A stretch of DNA of 64,000 nucleotides from JBBQVZ01 sp963695975 (GCA_963695975.1 CAVOIB010000010.1:310001-374000); one strand, 5' to 3'. Positions 23,522 to 32,270 are shown, numbered from the stretch's first letter. Notes: generated by a model not told the origin, from the letters alone. A program made the numbers and translations.

Positions 23522-24169
23522 CTAGCGGACAGCGAGTACCAGGAGCAGGATCGCGACGTAGTGACAGAGCCCGGCCCCCGCTGTGAAGGCGTGCCAGATC
23601 TCGTGGTAGCCGAAGATCGCAGGGTTCGGATCGGGACGCTTCGTCGCGAAGACGATCGCACCCAGCGTATAAAGGAGTCCACCGGCGATCACGAGCGCGA
23701 ACGTCGCAGGGCTCACCGAGTGGAACAGCGTTGGAAGCATGATCACCGCGGCCCATCCGAGGGCGATGTAGAGGAACCCGGAGAGTCTATGGAGTCCGTC
23801 GATGTCGACCTGTTTCAGAACGATGCCTGCGATCGCGCCCGCCCAGACGGTCGCGAGGAGGGCCACTCCCCAACCACCACCGAGGCCGAGCAGGCACACC
23901 GGCGTATACGTCCCGGCGATCAGGATGAAGATCATCGAGTGATCGAGGCGCTTCATGCGCCGACGGGCGTCGTCGCCCCAGGGCAGTCTGTGATACGCCG
24001 CGCTCGAACCGAACACCCCCGCGAGGCTCGCGGCGAACACCGCGGCACCAGCCCGAGCCTGGCCGGTCCCCGCGACGGCGATCAGCGCCACGCCTGCCGG
24101 GAGCGAGACGAAGAAGGCGATCTGATGCAAACGGCCGCGCATCCGCGGCTTCGTCCCCATCGCGTCCAC
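23522..24169 (-). CDS. Haemolysin III / PAQR-family membrane protein
   Basis: Seven-helix integral membrane protein, 215 residues. PAQR zinc-site motifs are present: SAAYHR (His), KRLDHSMIFI (Asp and His) and the C-terminal HEIWHAF (two His). PAQR proteins are membrane hydrolase-like or receptor-like and the bacterial role is uncertain; cytolysis is unproven here. GTG at 24169 has TAGGCT at exactly -12 to -7, matching a leaderless start; the ATG three codons later is the alternative. Confidence 0.87.
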   Translation of the reverse strand: MDAMGTKPRMRGRLHQIAFFVSLPAGVALIAVAGTGQARAGAAVFAASLAGVFGSSAAYHRLPWGDDARRRMKRLDHSMIFILIAGTYTPVCLLGLGGGWGVALLATVWAGAIAGIVLKQVDIDGLHRLSGFLYIALGWAAVIMLPTLFHSVSPATFALVIAGGLLYTLGAIVFATKRPDPNPAIFGYHEIWHAFTAGAGLCHYVAILLLVLAVR

Positions 24170-24267
24170 CTCATCAGCCTACCTGGTCGATCTATCCCGT
24201 TCGATGAGGCAGATCGGGCGTCTTCCTTCGACGAGAGCCCGACCTCACGCCTTGACATGGCAGGTTC

Positions 24268-24276
24268 TGCTAGCGT
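24268..24276 (+). promoter_or_regulatory. Promoter of the cold-shock gene
   Basis: TGCTAGCGT is an extended -10 (TGN-TANNNT). TTGACA at 24252-24257 is nearby, but only 13 nt separates it from the hexamer, so its role as a -35 is doubtful. The inferred start at about 24283 leaves a leader of roughly 118 nt, typical of csp mRNAs that fold as thermosensors. Confidence 0.45.
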
Positions 24277-24400
24277 GTGAGGCGAGGGTAACGGTTTCGC
24301 GGTTCGCTACGAGCAGTTCCCTCACTCCGGCGGATGTCACGCCGGCGCCTGACGGGCAGCTTCACCAAGGCCCGAACGGCGAAGGAAGGAGGGATCGCCA

Positions 24401-24604
24401 GTGGCAACCGGAACCGTGAAGTGGTTCAGCTCCGAGAAGGGGTTCGGCTTCATCACACCCGAGGATGGCAGCGCAGATGTGTTCGTACACTTCAGCGCGA
24501 TCGCCGGCGAGGGTTACCGCAATCTCGATGAGGGGCAGCGCGTCGAGTACGACGTGACGCAGGGCCAGAAGGGCCCGCAGGCAGCGAACGTCAAGGCCGT
24601 CTGA
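24401..24604 (+). CDS. Cold-shock protein (CspA family)
   Basis: A 67-residue single-stranded nucleic-acid binding protein with the OB-fold motifs RNP1 (KGFGFI) and RNP2 (VFVHF) and the opening TGTVKWF. Starts at GTG 24401 with a GGAGGG site just upstream. It is monocistronic: a long leader precedes it and a strong terminator follows. It likely acts as an RNA chaperone; whether it is cold-induced cannot be told from the sequence. Confidence 0.95.
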   Translation: MATGTVKWFSSEKGFGFITPEDGSADVFVHFSAIAGEGYRNLDEGQRVEYDVTQGQKGPQAANVKAV

Positions 24605-24617
24605 TCGGCCCGACGCA

Positions 24618-24663
24618 GAACGGAAGAGGAGCCCGGCGCTTCGCGCCGGGCTCCTCGCCGTTC
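24618..24663. terminator. Strong intrinsic terminator after the cold-shock gene
   Basis: Perfect 14-bp stem GAGGAGCCCGGCGC / GCGCCGGGCTCCTC with a TTC loop (24626-24656), extended by an outer GAACGG / CCGTTC pairing. No long T-run follows, as is common in high-GC bacteria. It separates csp from the SixA gene, 18 nt downstream. Confidence 0.85.
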
Positions 24664-24680
24664 GTGGTTGAATCCTCGCG

Positions 24681-25187
24681 ATGCGCCTGTGGTTGCTCCG
24701 TCACGCGAAGTCCAGCTGGGACGCGCCCGACCTGGCCGACCACGAGCGTCCGCTGGCGCCGCGAGGCGAACGCGACGCCGATCTCATGGCCAACTTCATC
24801 GAAGGGACATACATCCGGCCGGCACTCGTGCTGTGTTCGTCCGGGTTGCGCGCGCGGCAGACGCTCGGACGTGTGCTTCCATCGCTCGGTGAAGCGCTCG
24901 AGATCCGAGTAGAGCCCGCGCTCTACTCGTTCGATCCCTCCCCCCTCCTCTCACGGTTGCGAACGGTTCTCGACGATGTCTCCTCCGTGATGCTGGTGGG
25001 CCACAACCCGGCACTCCAGGAGCTCGCGCTGACGCTCGCCGAGGACGGAGACGCGATCGAGCAGGTAGCGACGAAGTTCCCGACCTGCGGGCTCGCGGAG
25101 ATCGAGCTGCATCTCGGCTCTTGGCGAGACGTCGCGCCCGCGACCGGTACGCTTCTCCGCGTCACGGTTCCCCGCGACCTCGCCTAG
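24681..25187 (+). CDS. SixA-type histidine phosphatase
   Basis: Histidine-phosphatase protein of 168 residues. The catalytic RHAKSSW motif begins at residue 7 with the phosphorylated His8; the second catalytic His is in VGHNPALQ. SixA removes phosphate from phosphohistidine proteins such as the phosphotransfer domain of ArcB. The two orphan multi-PAS kinases of the window are attractive but unproven partners. It converges on the Rieske gene with a 4-nt overlap of the two stops. Confidence 0.9.
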   Translation: MRLWLLRHAKSSWDAPDLADHERPLAPRGERDADLMANFIEGTYIRPALVLCSSGLRARQTLGRVLPSLGEALEIRVEPALYSFDPSPLLSRLRTVLDDVSSVMLVGHNPALQELALTLAEDGDAIEQVATKFPTCGLAEIELHLGSWRDVAPATGTLLRVTVPRDLA

Positions 25188-25522
25188 TCGTAGCTCCGCG
25201 GCCGGATCTCGATCCTCCCGTCGTTCAGCCGCGCCTCGAACGCCTGGAGGGGCAGCGTCGCAGGTCCACGGCGAACGCGGCCGTCCTCGAGGGAGAACAC
25301 GCTGCCATGCGCGGGACACGTGACGGTCGCATCACCGAGCTTGACCGGACCACGATCGAGCGGAGCCCCCTGATGGGTGCAGCGGTTCGCGACGGCGAAC
25401 ACGGCGTCGCCGTTCTTCAGGATCAGCACGTTCATCTCGAACGCCTGGACGCGTTTCGCCGTACCATCCGACAGCTCCGCCAGATCGATGACCGGGGTCC
25501 AGCCGTCGCTTTCCGTCGCCAT
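25184..25522 (-). CDS. Rieske [2Fe-2S] ferredoxin-like protein
   Basis: A 112-residue soluble Rieske domain with ligands Cys48 and His50 (CTHQG) and Cys69 and His72 (CPAHG), as in dioxygenase ferredoxins and nitrite-reductase small subunits. No membrane anchor or oxygenase partner is nearby. It has a GGAGGGAGG Shine-Dalgarno before the ATG. It diverges from the cyclic-nucleotide-binding gene, so both share the 25523-25589 promoter gap. Confidence 0.92.
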   Translation of the reverse strand: MATESDGWTPVIDLAELSDGTAKRVQAFEMNVLILKNGDAVFAVANRCTHQGAPLDRGPVKLGDATVTCPAHGSVFSLEDGRVRRGPATLPLQAFEARLNDGRIEIRPRSYD

Positions 25523-25589
25523 GATCGCCTCCCTCCGAGGTCGCTACGATAGCGGCGATCCGGCATGTCCCATCGAAGGGAAGGAACCG

Positions 25590-26024
25590 ATGAGCGAGTC
25601 GACGGTCGATGCGAAGCTGCTCCAGGGGGCACCGTTCTTCGCGGGCCTCTCCGACGCGGATCTCGAGGGCATCGTACGGGTCGGCCGGTCCGAGTCGTTC
25701 GACACCGGACATGCGATCGTCGAGCAGGGTGATGTCGGCGATGCGATGTACATCATCACGGCAGGAGCGGCCGAGGTGGACGTGGGCGGCCGGTTCCACC
25801 GACTGAAGCCGGGTGACTTCTTCGGGGAGATGGCGCTCATCTCGGCCGGCAAGCGGATGGCCACGGTGAAGGCCGTAGAACCCGTCGAGGCGCTGAAGAT
25901 CCCCGCCGACGGGTTCCAAGCGTTCCTTCAGGCCCACCCGGCGGTGGCGTTGTTGATGCTCAAGGCCGTCGTTGAGCGGCTCCGTGAGGTCGAGCAGCGG
26001 ATCGACGCCTGGATGGCTTCGTAG
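25590..26024 (+). CDS. Stand-alone cyclic-nucleotide-binding domain protein
   Basis: Protein of 144 residues composed of one cNMP-binding beta-roll (FFAGLSDADLEGI, GHAIVEQGDVGDAMYII, then the phosphate-binding cassette GDFFGEMALISAGKRMATVKA) with a C-terminal helix. There is no DNA-binding domain, so it is not a Crp regulator; a partner-protein sensor is more likely. The PBC has FGEMAL followed by AGKRMAT; one Arg contact is retained. The ATG at 25590 follows a GGGAAGGAA site. Confidence 0.85.
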   Translation: MSESTVDAKLLQGAPFFAGLSDADLEGIVRVGRSESFDTGHAIVEQGDVGDAMYIITAGAAEVDVGGRFHRLKPGDFFGEMALISAGKRMATVKAVEPVEALKIPADGFQAFLQAHPAVALLMLKAVVERLREVEQRIDAWMAS

Positions 26025-26055
26025 AGGGCCGGAGACGCCCGAGGGCGAAAAGGCG

Positions 26056-26061
26056 TAGTCT
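26056..26061 (+). promoter_or_regulatory. Leaderless-type -10 hexamer TAGTCT
   Basis: TAGTCT lies exactly at -12 to -7 from the GTG at 26068, with no ribosome-binding site between. This is the geometry of a leaderless transcript. Confidence 0.5.
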
Positions 26062-26067
26062 CTCCAG

Positions 26068-26262
26068 GTGAGCGATCGAAGCGTCTACCGCACCGAGCGA
26101 GGAACCATCCTCCGCATCACGGAAGACGACGAGGGTCGCCTCTCGGTCGAATTGTTCGATGAGCCCGAGTGGGTTTCGGGACCGATCGGGATGGCCGGCT
26201 TGCGTCTTTCCCCAACCACGAAGCGCCTCACCGACCGTCAGGTCCAGTCGCTGCCGCAGTAG
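26068..26262 (+). CDS. Small conserved-looking hypothetical protein
   Basis: A 64-residue protein: RTERGTILRITEDDEG looks like two short beta strands, then an acidic middle and a basic end (PTTKRLTDRQVQSLPQ). I do not recognise the family. Codon bias is like its neighbours (high GC3), and a leaderless-type hexamer sits directly in front, so it is probably real. It lies between the cyclic-nucleotide-binding gene and the alanine-dehydrogenase-like pair, with a 208-bp gap after it that holds nothing recognisable. Confidence 0.6.
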   Translation: MSDRSVYRTERGTILRITEDDEGRLSVELFDEPEWVSGPIGMAGLRLSPTTKRLTDRQVQSLPQ

Positions 26263-26470
26263 CGATGCGCGAACGGGTCGAACAGGGCGAAACACGCGTG
26301 CGAGGGAGCCGTTGATGAAGGGCATCGTCGTTACGCAGCTGGCAACGTGCCAGGAACTGACGCCGATGAGCCGGCCCGAACAGCACTAGGCCAGATCACG
26401 CGAACTCGACCCTCAGCAGACGGACCGAACGACCCTTCGGGTTGCAGGTCTCTCCCGAGAGCATGGGTGC

Positions 26471-27592
26471 ATGAGGGTCGGACTGCCGCGCATGCACAAG
26501 GAGGCGGGAGAACGGAGGGATCTGCTCCCCCCCTTCGTCGCAGCCCTCTGCCGCGACGGCGCCGTCGAAGTCGTGCTGGAGGACGGGTACGGCTCTGCGA
26601 TCGGCATGGAGCCGACGGACTACGGATCGATCGATCGGCGCGTTCGGTTCGCGCCCTATCGCAAGATCTTCGAACAAGATGTCGTCGTCGTGATCCGGTG
26701 CCCCGACGAAGCAGCGATCCGCTGGATGCGACCGGGGTCGATGCTCGTTTCGATGTTGCACTTCGCCACACGGCCCTGGCGAGTTCGGCTGCTCGACGAG
26801 CTCGGGGTCGGTGGGCTCAGTCTCGACTCCGTGACGGACGACGCCGGTCGTCGACTCGTCGAGAACCTCCGGGCGGTGGGATGGAACGGCGTCGAGGCAG
26901 CCTTCAAGGAGCTGGCCGCGACCCACGACGACTTCTCGCACCCAGGACGTAGACCGCTGCGCGTGACCTGCCTCGGATCAGGTGCGGTCGGAGGGTACGC
27001 GACACACGCCGCGACCCGCTACGGCAACCCCAACATCCGGGAGGAGCTGGTCGCGAACGACGTCCCGGGGGTCGAGGTGACCGTGGTGGACTTCGACCTC
27101 ACGTGGCACGAGGACTACATGCTCGACAGGCTGGCCCGAACCGACCTCCTGATCGACGCCACGCACCGGATCGATCCGTCCGCACCCGTCATCCGCAACG
27201 CCTGGCTCGCGATGATGCCTCCCGACGCCGTTGTGCTCGACCTTGCCAGCGACCCGTACATCCCTGATGCCGACCCGCCGATGGTGAAGGGCATCGAAGG
27301 GATCCCTCAGGGGGACCTCGACCAGTGGGTGTTCCCCGTCGAGGATCCTGCTTGGGATCGACAGGTTCCCACCGTCGACACGAAGGAACGCCGGACCGCG
27401 CTGTCGTGCTACGCCTGGCCCGGGATCCACCCACGCGAATGCATGGAGGTGTACGGGAGCCAGATCGAACCGCTGATGTCGCTGATCTTGAACACGCCGA
27501 TCGAGGGATGGGACGGCGTGGACGGCCCGTACGAGGAGCGGGCCGCCGTGAGAGGGGAGCTGTCGACGTGGAGAACGGCCATGGCGGACTGA
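26471..27592 (+). CDS. Alanine dehydrogenase/PNT-like protein, first paralogue
   Basis: Protein of 373 residues resembling the alanine dehydrogenase and transhydrogenase alpha fold: an N-terminal domain starting MRVGLPRMHKEAGERRDLLPP, a SMLHFATRPWRV segment corresponding to the FLHLA loop, and a Rossmann domain with LGSGAVGG. The usual KVKEP motif, whose lysine binds the substrate, is replaced by VVVIRCPDE, so ordinary alanine turnover is doubtful. The last third (EGIPQGDLDQWVF, CYAWPGIHPRECMEVYG) is specific to this pair. Overlaps the next gene by 25 nt. Confidence 0.75.
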   Translation: MRVGLPRMHKEAGERRDLLPPFVAALCRDGAVEVVLEDGYGSAIGMEPTDYGSIDRRVRFAPYRKIFEQDVVVVIRCPDEAAIRWMRPGSMLVSMLHFATRPWRVRLLDELGVGGLSLDSVTDDAGRRLVENLRAVGWNGVEAAFKELAATHDDFSHPGRRPLRVTCLGSGAVGGYATHAATRYGNPNIREELVANDVPGVEVTVVDFDLTWHEDYMLDRLARTDLLIDATHRIDPSAPVIRNAWLAMMPPDAVVLDLASDPYIPDADPPMVKGIEGIPQGDLDQWVFPVEDPAWDRQVPTVDTKERRTALSCYAWPGIHPRECMEVYGSQIEPLMSLILNTPIEGWDGVDGPYEERAAVRGELSTWRTAMAD

Positions 27593-28698
27593 CGGTCGGG
27601 TTCCCCAGGATGCGCAAGGAATCCGGCGAGCGCAGGGACTTCCTCCCGCAACTCGTGGACGGGCTCGCCCGCCAAGGCGCAGATATCGTGGTCGAGCACG
27701 GGATCGGTTCCGGGATGAACTTCAGAGACTCCGACTACACATCGTTAGACCCGCACGTTCACCGTGGCTCGCACGATGAGGCGTACGAGCAAGACATGAT
27801 CGTTGTGCTTCGCTGTCCGAACGACGAGGAATCGGCGCTCGTCCGTCCCGGGGCAACACTCGTATCGATGCTCCACTTCCCCACCCGACCCGCGCGCGTC
27901 GCTCGGCTCCATCGCCAGGGCGTCGACGCTATCGCGATGGACTGCATCGTCGACGACGGCGGCACTCGACTGGTCGAAGACAGCCGTTCGGTGGCGTGGA
28001 ACGGGCTCGAGGCAGCGTTCGACGTGCTCGAGCAAGCATATCCGGGGTTCCTCGACCGTGATCGGCCACCGATCCACGTGACGATCTTGGGTGCCGGAGC
28101 GATCGGACGGCATGCGGTGGAGGCCGCCACCAAGTACGGAAGCGGTGAGCGGGCGGCCGATCTCCTGGCGAACGGTGTTCCCGGGGTGGAGGTGGTCACG
28201 ATCGGCCGCAACCTGACCGCCGACGTTCGGTACATGGAGCAACGCCTCCGCCTCACGGACGTGCTGGTGGACACGACGCGGCGATCGGACCCGAGCGTCG
28301 CGCTGATCCCGAATCCGTGGATAGAACTGCTCCCCACGCACGCCGTCATCTGCGATTGCGTCGTCGACCCGTACCAACTGCACACCGACCCACCCACGGT
28401 CCGCGGGATCGAGGGCATCCCTCAGGGGGACCTCGACCGATACGTCTTCGCGCCTGATGACCCTGCGTGGGAGAGAACGGTTCCCGACGGCGTCCCGCAC
28501 GACCACCGCCGCACCGTCGTGTCGTGTTACTCGTGGCCCGGTGTGCATCCGGAACCGTGCATGCACCTCTATGGCACGCAGTTGGCGCCGCTCCTCGAAA
28601 CGCTCGTCGAGCGGGGAGGCGGCGCTGCATTGCGCGAGGACGGACCCTTCCACGAGCGGGCCATCGCCCGCGGACACATCAGGCACTGGTCCGCTTGA
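27568..28698 (+). CDS. Alanine dehydrogenase/PNT-like protein, second paralogue
   Basis: Protein of 376 residues, clearly related to its upstream neighbour (LTVGFPRMRKESGERRDFLPQL, SMLHFPTRPARV, LGAGAIGRHAVEAATKYG, EGIPQGDLDRYVF, CYSWPGVHPEPCMHLYGTQ). The GTG at 27568 overlaps the first paralogue and has an AGAGGGGAG site nearby. As in the first copy, the substrate-lysine motif is replaced (VVLRCPN). Tight coupling suggests a hetero-oligomer. Its substrate is unknown. Confidence 0.75.
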   Translation: MENGHGGLTVGFPRMRKESGERRDFLPQLVDGLARQGADIVVEHGIGSGMNFRDSDYTSLDPHVHRGSHDEAYEQDMIVVLRCPNDEESALVRPGATLVSMLHFPTRPARVARLHRQGVDAIAMDCIVDDGGTRLVEDSRSVAWNGLEAAFDVLEQAYPGFLDRDRPPIHVTILGAGAIGRHAVEAATKYGSGERAADLLANGVPGVEVVTIGRNLTADVRYMEQRLRLTDVLVDTTRRSDPSVALIPNPWIELLPTHAVICDCVVDPYQLHTDPPTVRGIEGIPQGDLDRYVFAPDDPAWERTVPDGVPHDHRRTVVSCYSWPGVHPEPCMHLYGTQLAPLLETLVERGGGAALREDGPFHERAIARGHIRHWSA

Positions 28699-28727
28699 CG
28701 CGGAAGCATGCGTGCACCGCCGCCCCG

Positions 28728-29186
28728 TCAGCAGACAGCCGTGCCGCTGCCGGGACCACGGTACGTGCACCTGTCCGCGATCCCCCCGAACGAACTTCGA
28801 AGGATCGCGGTGTCGCCCGCGTTGTTCCACAGGTGATCGTGGGAGCCCCAGAAGAGGTCGTCCGCATCGTTCGTCCCGCTGCCGCTGTGAACCCTCACAC
28901 GACCATGGCCCTGAAGGGTGAACCCCCGGAACCGATACACGTGCCCCTCTGCGTCCCTCAGGGCCCAGCCGGTGATCGAGACGGGGGATGTCCCGCTGTT
29001 AGTGATGACGACGTATTCGGCATTGAGGCTGCCGTTCGAGCCGGTGTCTGGACCGGGCGGGTCGAAGCGGATGCGACTCAGCGTGACATGAGGTACCCCG
29101 GCGACGGCCGGGGCTAGCGATCCGGGTGCCGCCTGCAGCATGATAGCGGCCGTCACGAGCAACGATACTCGACCACCCCAACGCAT
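28728..29186 (-). CDS. Secreted lamin-tail-domain protein
   Basis: Signal peptide at residues 1-30 (MRWGGRVSLLVTAAIMLQAAPG), then one lamin tail domain (LTD) with the usual core: SLNAEYVVITNSGTSPVSITGWALRD and the FxLxGHGRVRVHSGSG turn, ending WNNAGDTAILRSSFG. In bacteria LTD domains often occur on extracellular nucleases and surface proteins; here it is the only domain. Total 152 residues. ATG at 29186 with a GGAG site upstream. It converges on the alanine-dehydrogenase-like pair with a 29-nt gap. Confidence 0.8.
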   Translation of the reverse strand: MRWGGRVSLLVTAAIMLQAAPGSLAPAVAGVPHVTLSRIRFDPPGPDTGSNGSLNAEYVVITNSGTSPVSITGWALRDAEGHVYRFRGFTLQGHGRVRVHSGSGTNDADDLFWGSHDHLWNNAGDTAILRSSFGGIADRCTYRGPGSGTAVC

Positions 29187-29315
29187 GCGTTCCACTCCTC
29201 CAACTCGGCCGGGAGGCATGCTACAAGCCCGCCCCGCTTGTTCGAGCGCTCGCGGATCCCTCAAGAGGTGGCTGTCTGCCGCCCTCATACGCCCATCCCC
29301 GTGACGTCCATAGGC

Positions 29316-30434
29316 TCAGCGATGGCGCGGACGCTTCGATGGGGAGGGCTGCGCGTATGGGTCGCGCAGATCGTGCAGCACCATGACCACCGCGAAGAGG
29401 GTCAGCAGCACGGCAGCGATCACGAACGGCCCGGCGTTGTCCCCAACGGCGAGCTCATAGGACAGACGCGAACCGAGCGAGGCGTACACCTGCGTGAGTT
29501 GATCTGCTGAGCTGGTGGTGAAGCTCTTCGCCCCAGTCGTCGAGGCGATCTGGCGGAGGAGGTCGGGGCTCGAGGCGCCGCTCGCCGAGATCGCTCCAGG
29601 TGCCGAAGGCTGGGCGATCCCCACGGTGAAGATCGGGATCCCGAGCTGCCGCGCTCGGTCGGCCGCTTGGTCGGGAGCGACCACGCTGCCGCTGTCCCGA
29701 CCATCGGTGAGCAGCACGACGGCCGAGGGCCGATCGCCGTGCTCGCCTCTATCGCTCTGGATCGCTTGGATCGCGGTGGAGAGCCCGTCGCCGATCACGG
29801 TCCCGACCTCAGAAGGAGTCGAAAGCGCCGTCAGCGCACCCAGGAGCCGCGAGTGGTCCGCGGTCGGAGGGACGACCACCGTCGACTGCGTGGCGAACGT
29901 CACGAGTCCGACGCGGAAGCCGGGAGGAACGCTTTGAAGGAACGCCCGTGCGGCGTCGAGCGCGGCGGACAGACGGTTCGGTTCGACGTCGGCCGCCTTC
30001 ATCGAACGGGAGACGTCGACCGCGAGCACGACGGTCCCCGTCGTCACCTGGCGGTGCAAGCGCACTTGAGCGAACGCCACCACTAGGCAGAGGATGGCAC
30101 CAGCGATGAACACGATCGGGAGCCTTCGGCGCCAGGGGGATCGCGGCTTGATCCTTCGCGGACCTCGAGGCCTGTGGCGCGGCGCAGGGACGGCTTCGGT
30201 CTTCGAGCTCGGTGCGCGGAACGGGGTCGTGTCCTGCAGGGAACGCGAACGCCGCCGCGACTTGCGCGGCGTCTCGGACGAGGCCGATACGTCGCCGAGC
30301 CTCGGCTTCATCAGTTGCCTGAGTTGCCTGAGCTGCGAACCGACATCGACGGCATCGGGGCGCTGATTCCCGGAGAGCCGCCCGCGCAGGCCTGCAGCCA
30401 GATCGTCGGGCTTTTCGCCGGTCTTGGGTTCCAC
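29316..30434 (-). CDS. Membrane-anchored von Willebrand A domain protein
   Basis: Protein of 372 residues: a Lys/Arg-rich cytoplasmic N-terminus (about 1-95), a transmembrane helix (LPIVFIAGAILCLVVAFA), a VWA domain with an intact metal-binding MIDAS (DVSRSM, conserved Thr, TDGRDS), and a second transmembrane helix near the C-terminus. The layout is that of BatA/BatB-like VWA proteins. The GTG at 30434 is chosen because of GAGGAG 7 nt upstream; a longer frame to 30542 lacks such a site. No MoxR or other Bat genes are adjacent. Confidence 0.85.
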   Translation of the reverse strand: MEPKTGEKPDDLAAGLRGRLSGNQRPDAVDVGSQLRQLRQLMKPRLGDVSASSETPRKSRRRSRSLQDTTPFRAPSSKTEAVPAPRHRPRGPRRIKPRSPWRRRLPIVFIAGAILCLVVAFAQVRLHRQVTTGTVVLAVDVSRSMKAADVEPNRLSAALDAARAFLQSVPPGFRVGLVTFATQSTVVVPPTADHSRLLGALTALSTPSEVGTVIGDGLSTAIQAIQSDRGEHGDRPSAVVLLTDGRDSGSVVAPDQAADRARQLGIPIFTVGIAQPSAPGAISASGASSPDLLRQIASTTGAKSFTTSSADQLTQVYASLGSRLSYELAVGDNAGPFVIAAVLLTLFAVVMVLHDLRDPYAQPSPSKRPRHR

Positions 30435-31121
30435 GGATGATCTCCTCGGATCTTGTATCTCGTGTCTCGTCTCGGGTGCCTGGGATCCCTCGGCTCGACG
30501 GTAGCCGAGAGGCATGCCGAAGCTGAACGGCCTGTAGGCCATTTCGGGGCTGCGAACGTCTCAACCATCTAGGCCGAAGGTCGCGAGGGTTGGCTGAAGC
30601 CGTTCAGGGCTGCGTGCTCCTGAATGACGGTCCGGGAAATACCCTCAGGTCCTAGGTCTTCGAGCGGATGACGAGCCCTCATCGACCGACGAAGATGTCC
30701 CAGCGGGGCCGGGCATCGATACTTATCTGGGACTCTCTCCTCGGATCCCAAGCCCCCGACACAAGCCCTCGGGCCTGGTCACCTGGGAACCATCTTCCCC
30801 CTCCCGGGTCACCAGGCCCGTTCGGGTTGAGGGCTCGAACCCTCCGTTCACGCGTTCCTCGTCGCCATGGTGCCCGTCAGGAACAGGCTCTGGACTCGAT
30901 GTTGTCGCCCAACTCATGTACTTGCCTGCCGGTCGGCCTCCTCCCACTGGCTGCCGATCGAGATACGACTTTGGACGACGTTCGAACGGACCTGGCACAC
31001 GACCGAACAGACGATGCGGGCATCACCCGGGTGGGACTACGGTCGACCTGAACGGAGGATGCCCAGAGCGCGCGTCGGGTGAGTCGTGCTGGACCAGTGA
31101 AAGGAGCTGCCTTCGCCTGGG
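30435..31121. other. Non-coding stretch with a large inverted repeat
   Basis: About 690 bp without a supportable gene between the VWA gene and an acyltransferase. The one notable feature is an 18-bp inverted repeat, GGGCCTGGTCACCTGGGA at 30771-30788 against TCCCGGGTCACCAGGCCC at 30802-30819, with only two mismatches and a 13-nt C-rich loop, followed at once by a smaller hairpin GAGGG-CTCGAA-CCCTC. Nothing else was recognised. Confidence 0.5.
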
Positions 31122-32237
31122 GTGAACTCCAGAGGCGTGACGCTCGCGGGCTCTCAGCACGCCCCTACCTCATCGCAGGCCTGCGTTCCGATGATGGAGC
31201 TGCTCACCACGCCGCAATCTAAGACGATCGCGGACGGTCCCGCACCGCGACGAGTCGATGTCGAACTGCTTCGAGCCTTGTCAGTCTTGGCCGTGATCGC
31301 GGTTCACGTTGGCGGTCTTGCGATCACATCCGATGTGAACACACCGACCTACTGGACGGGCCTCATCGTCGCGTCGGCCGGGATGTTCGCAGTACCTGTC
31401 TTCTTCGCGATCTCGGGATGGGTCTACACGGCCAGGAGTCCTGTCCGCTCATCCTCTGACCTCCGGGCTCGCCTCCTCCGCGTCGGCATCCCGCTGATGG
31501 TGTGGACCGTTGTCTATGGGCTGCTTGACTGGCTTCAAGGTGCTGGAGATCCAATACATATCTGGGAAGGGGCTCTGTTGGGGCGCCCGGCCTACTACCA
31601 CCTCTGGTTCATGTACGCGTACGTCGCGCTACTTCTGGTGGTAGGGGCGACAACGTTGCTCCGGCGGGAGCGGTTCGCGGACAACGGGTGGAGGCTCCTC
31701 CTGCCGCTCGGGCTAGTCGGTGCCATACCTTCGCTCCTCTACCTGAAGGGCTATCCGACCTCCTTCCGGTCTCCGATCTGGGTCTTCACCTGCGCCTTCC
31801 TCGGGGCAGCACTCCTGATCGAGCGACATGACGATGCGAGGTTCCGCGTATCTGGAGCGACGCTGTTCTTCGCGGGGGTGGCGGGAACCATCATCCTCGC
31901 CAACCGATACGGATCGTGGCCCGACGTCCCGACGTACGGGAGCGTGACGGTTATCGCGTCAGCGATAGGTGTGCTCCTGCTCGTCCGGGGCTTGAACCTT
32001 CACGGAGCGTCGGAACGCGTGATCCGAACGTTGGGACGCGCTTCGTTCGGCGTATACCTCGTGCATGCGTTTGTGCTCTTCACCTTGACGAAGGCGTTCG
32101 AGCACGCAGGGCTTACGGTGGCGGGCCGCATGGCGCCCTCGATGATTCCGCTTCTGATCATCCTCACGTACGCGGCGTCAACCGCGCTGGCGATAGCTTG
32201 GTCGCGCGTTCCGGCCGCTCGGCGGTGGCTTGGCTGA
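31122..32237 (+). CDS. Acyltransferase 3 (OafA/YrhL-type) membrane protein
   Basis: Multi-pass membrane acyltransferase of about 371 residues, with ten or so hydrophobic helices. The family start RVDVELLRALSVLAVIAVHV (conserved R and H) and YYHLWFMYAYVALLLV are present. Such enzymes move acetyl or other acyl groups onto surface polysaccharide, peptidoglycan or small molecules. The GTG at 31122 is the first possible start; the ATG at 31191 is an alternative, and neither has a good ribosome-binding site. Ends 33 bp before the first tRNA-derived repeat. Confidence 0.83.
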   Translation: MNSRGVTLAGSQHAPTSSQACVPMMELLTTPQSKTIADGPAPRRVDVELLRALSVLAVIAVHVGGLAITSDVNTPTYWTGLIVASAGMFAVPVFFAISGWVYTARSPVRSSSDLRARLLRVGIPLMVWTVVYGLLDWLQGAGDPIHIWEGALLGRPAYYHLWFMYAYVALLLVVGATTLLRRERFADNGWRLLLPLGLVGAIPSLLYLKGYPTSFRSPIWVFTCAFLGAALLIERHDDARFRVSGATLFFAGVAGTIILANRYGSWPDVPTYGSVTVIASAIGVLLLVRGLNLHGASERVIRTLGRASFGVYLVHAFVLFTLTKAFEHAGLTVAGRMAPSMIPLLIILTYAASTALAIAWSRVPAARRWLG

Positions 32238-32270
32238 TCTCCATCGCCAACATCTCCGACCTGGAGTTTC

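Noticed and set aside
24252..24257. TTGACA as -35 of the cold-shock promoter
   Set aside because: Only 13 nt separates it from TAGCGT, too short for a normal promoter; the extended -10 is kept.
30820..30850. A T-arm-like GGGCTCGAACCC near the inverted repeat
   Set aside because: The stem and loop do not fit a tRNA T arm (hexaloop, wrong pairing) and no acceptor or anticodon arm is found; kept as a hairpin only.
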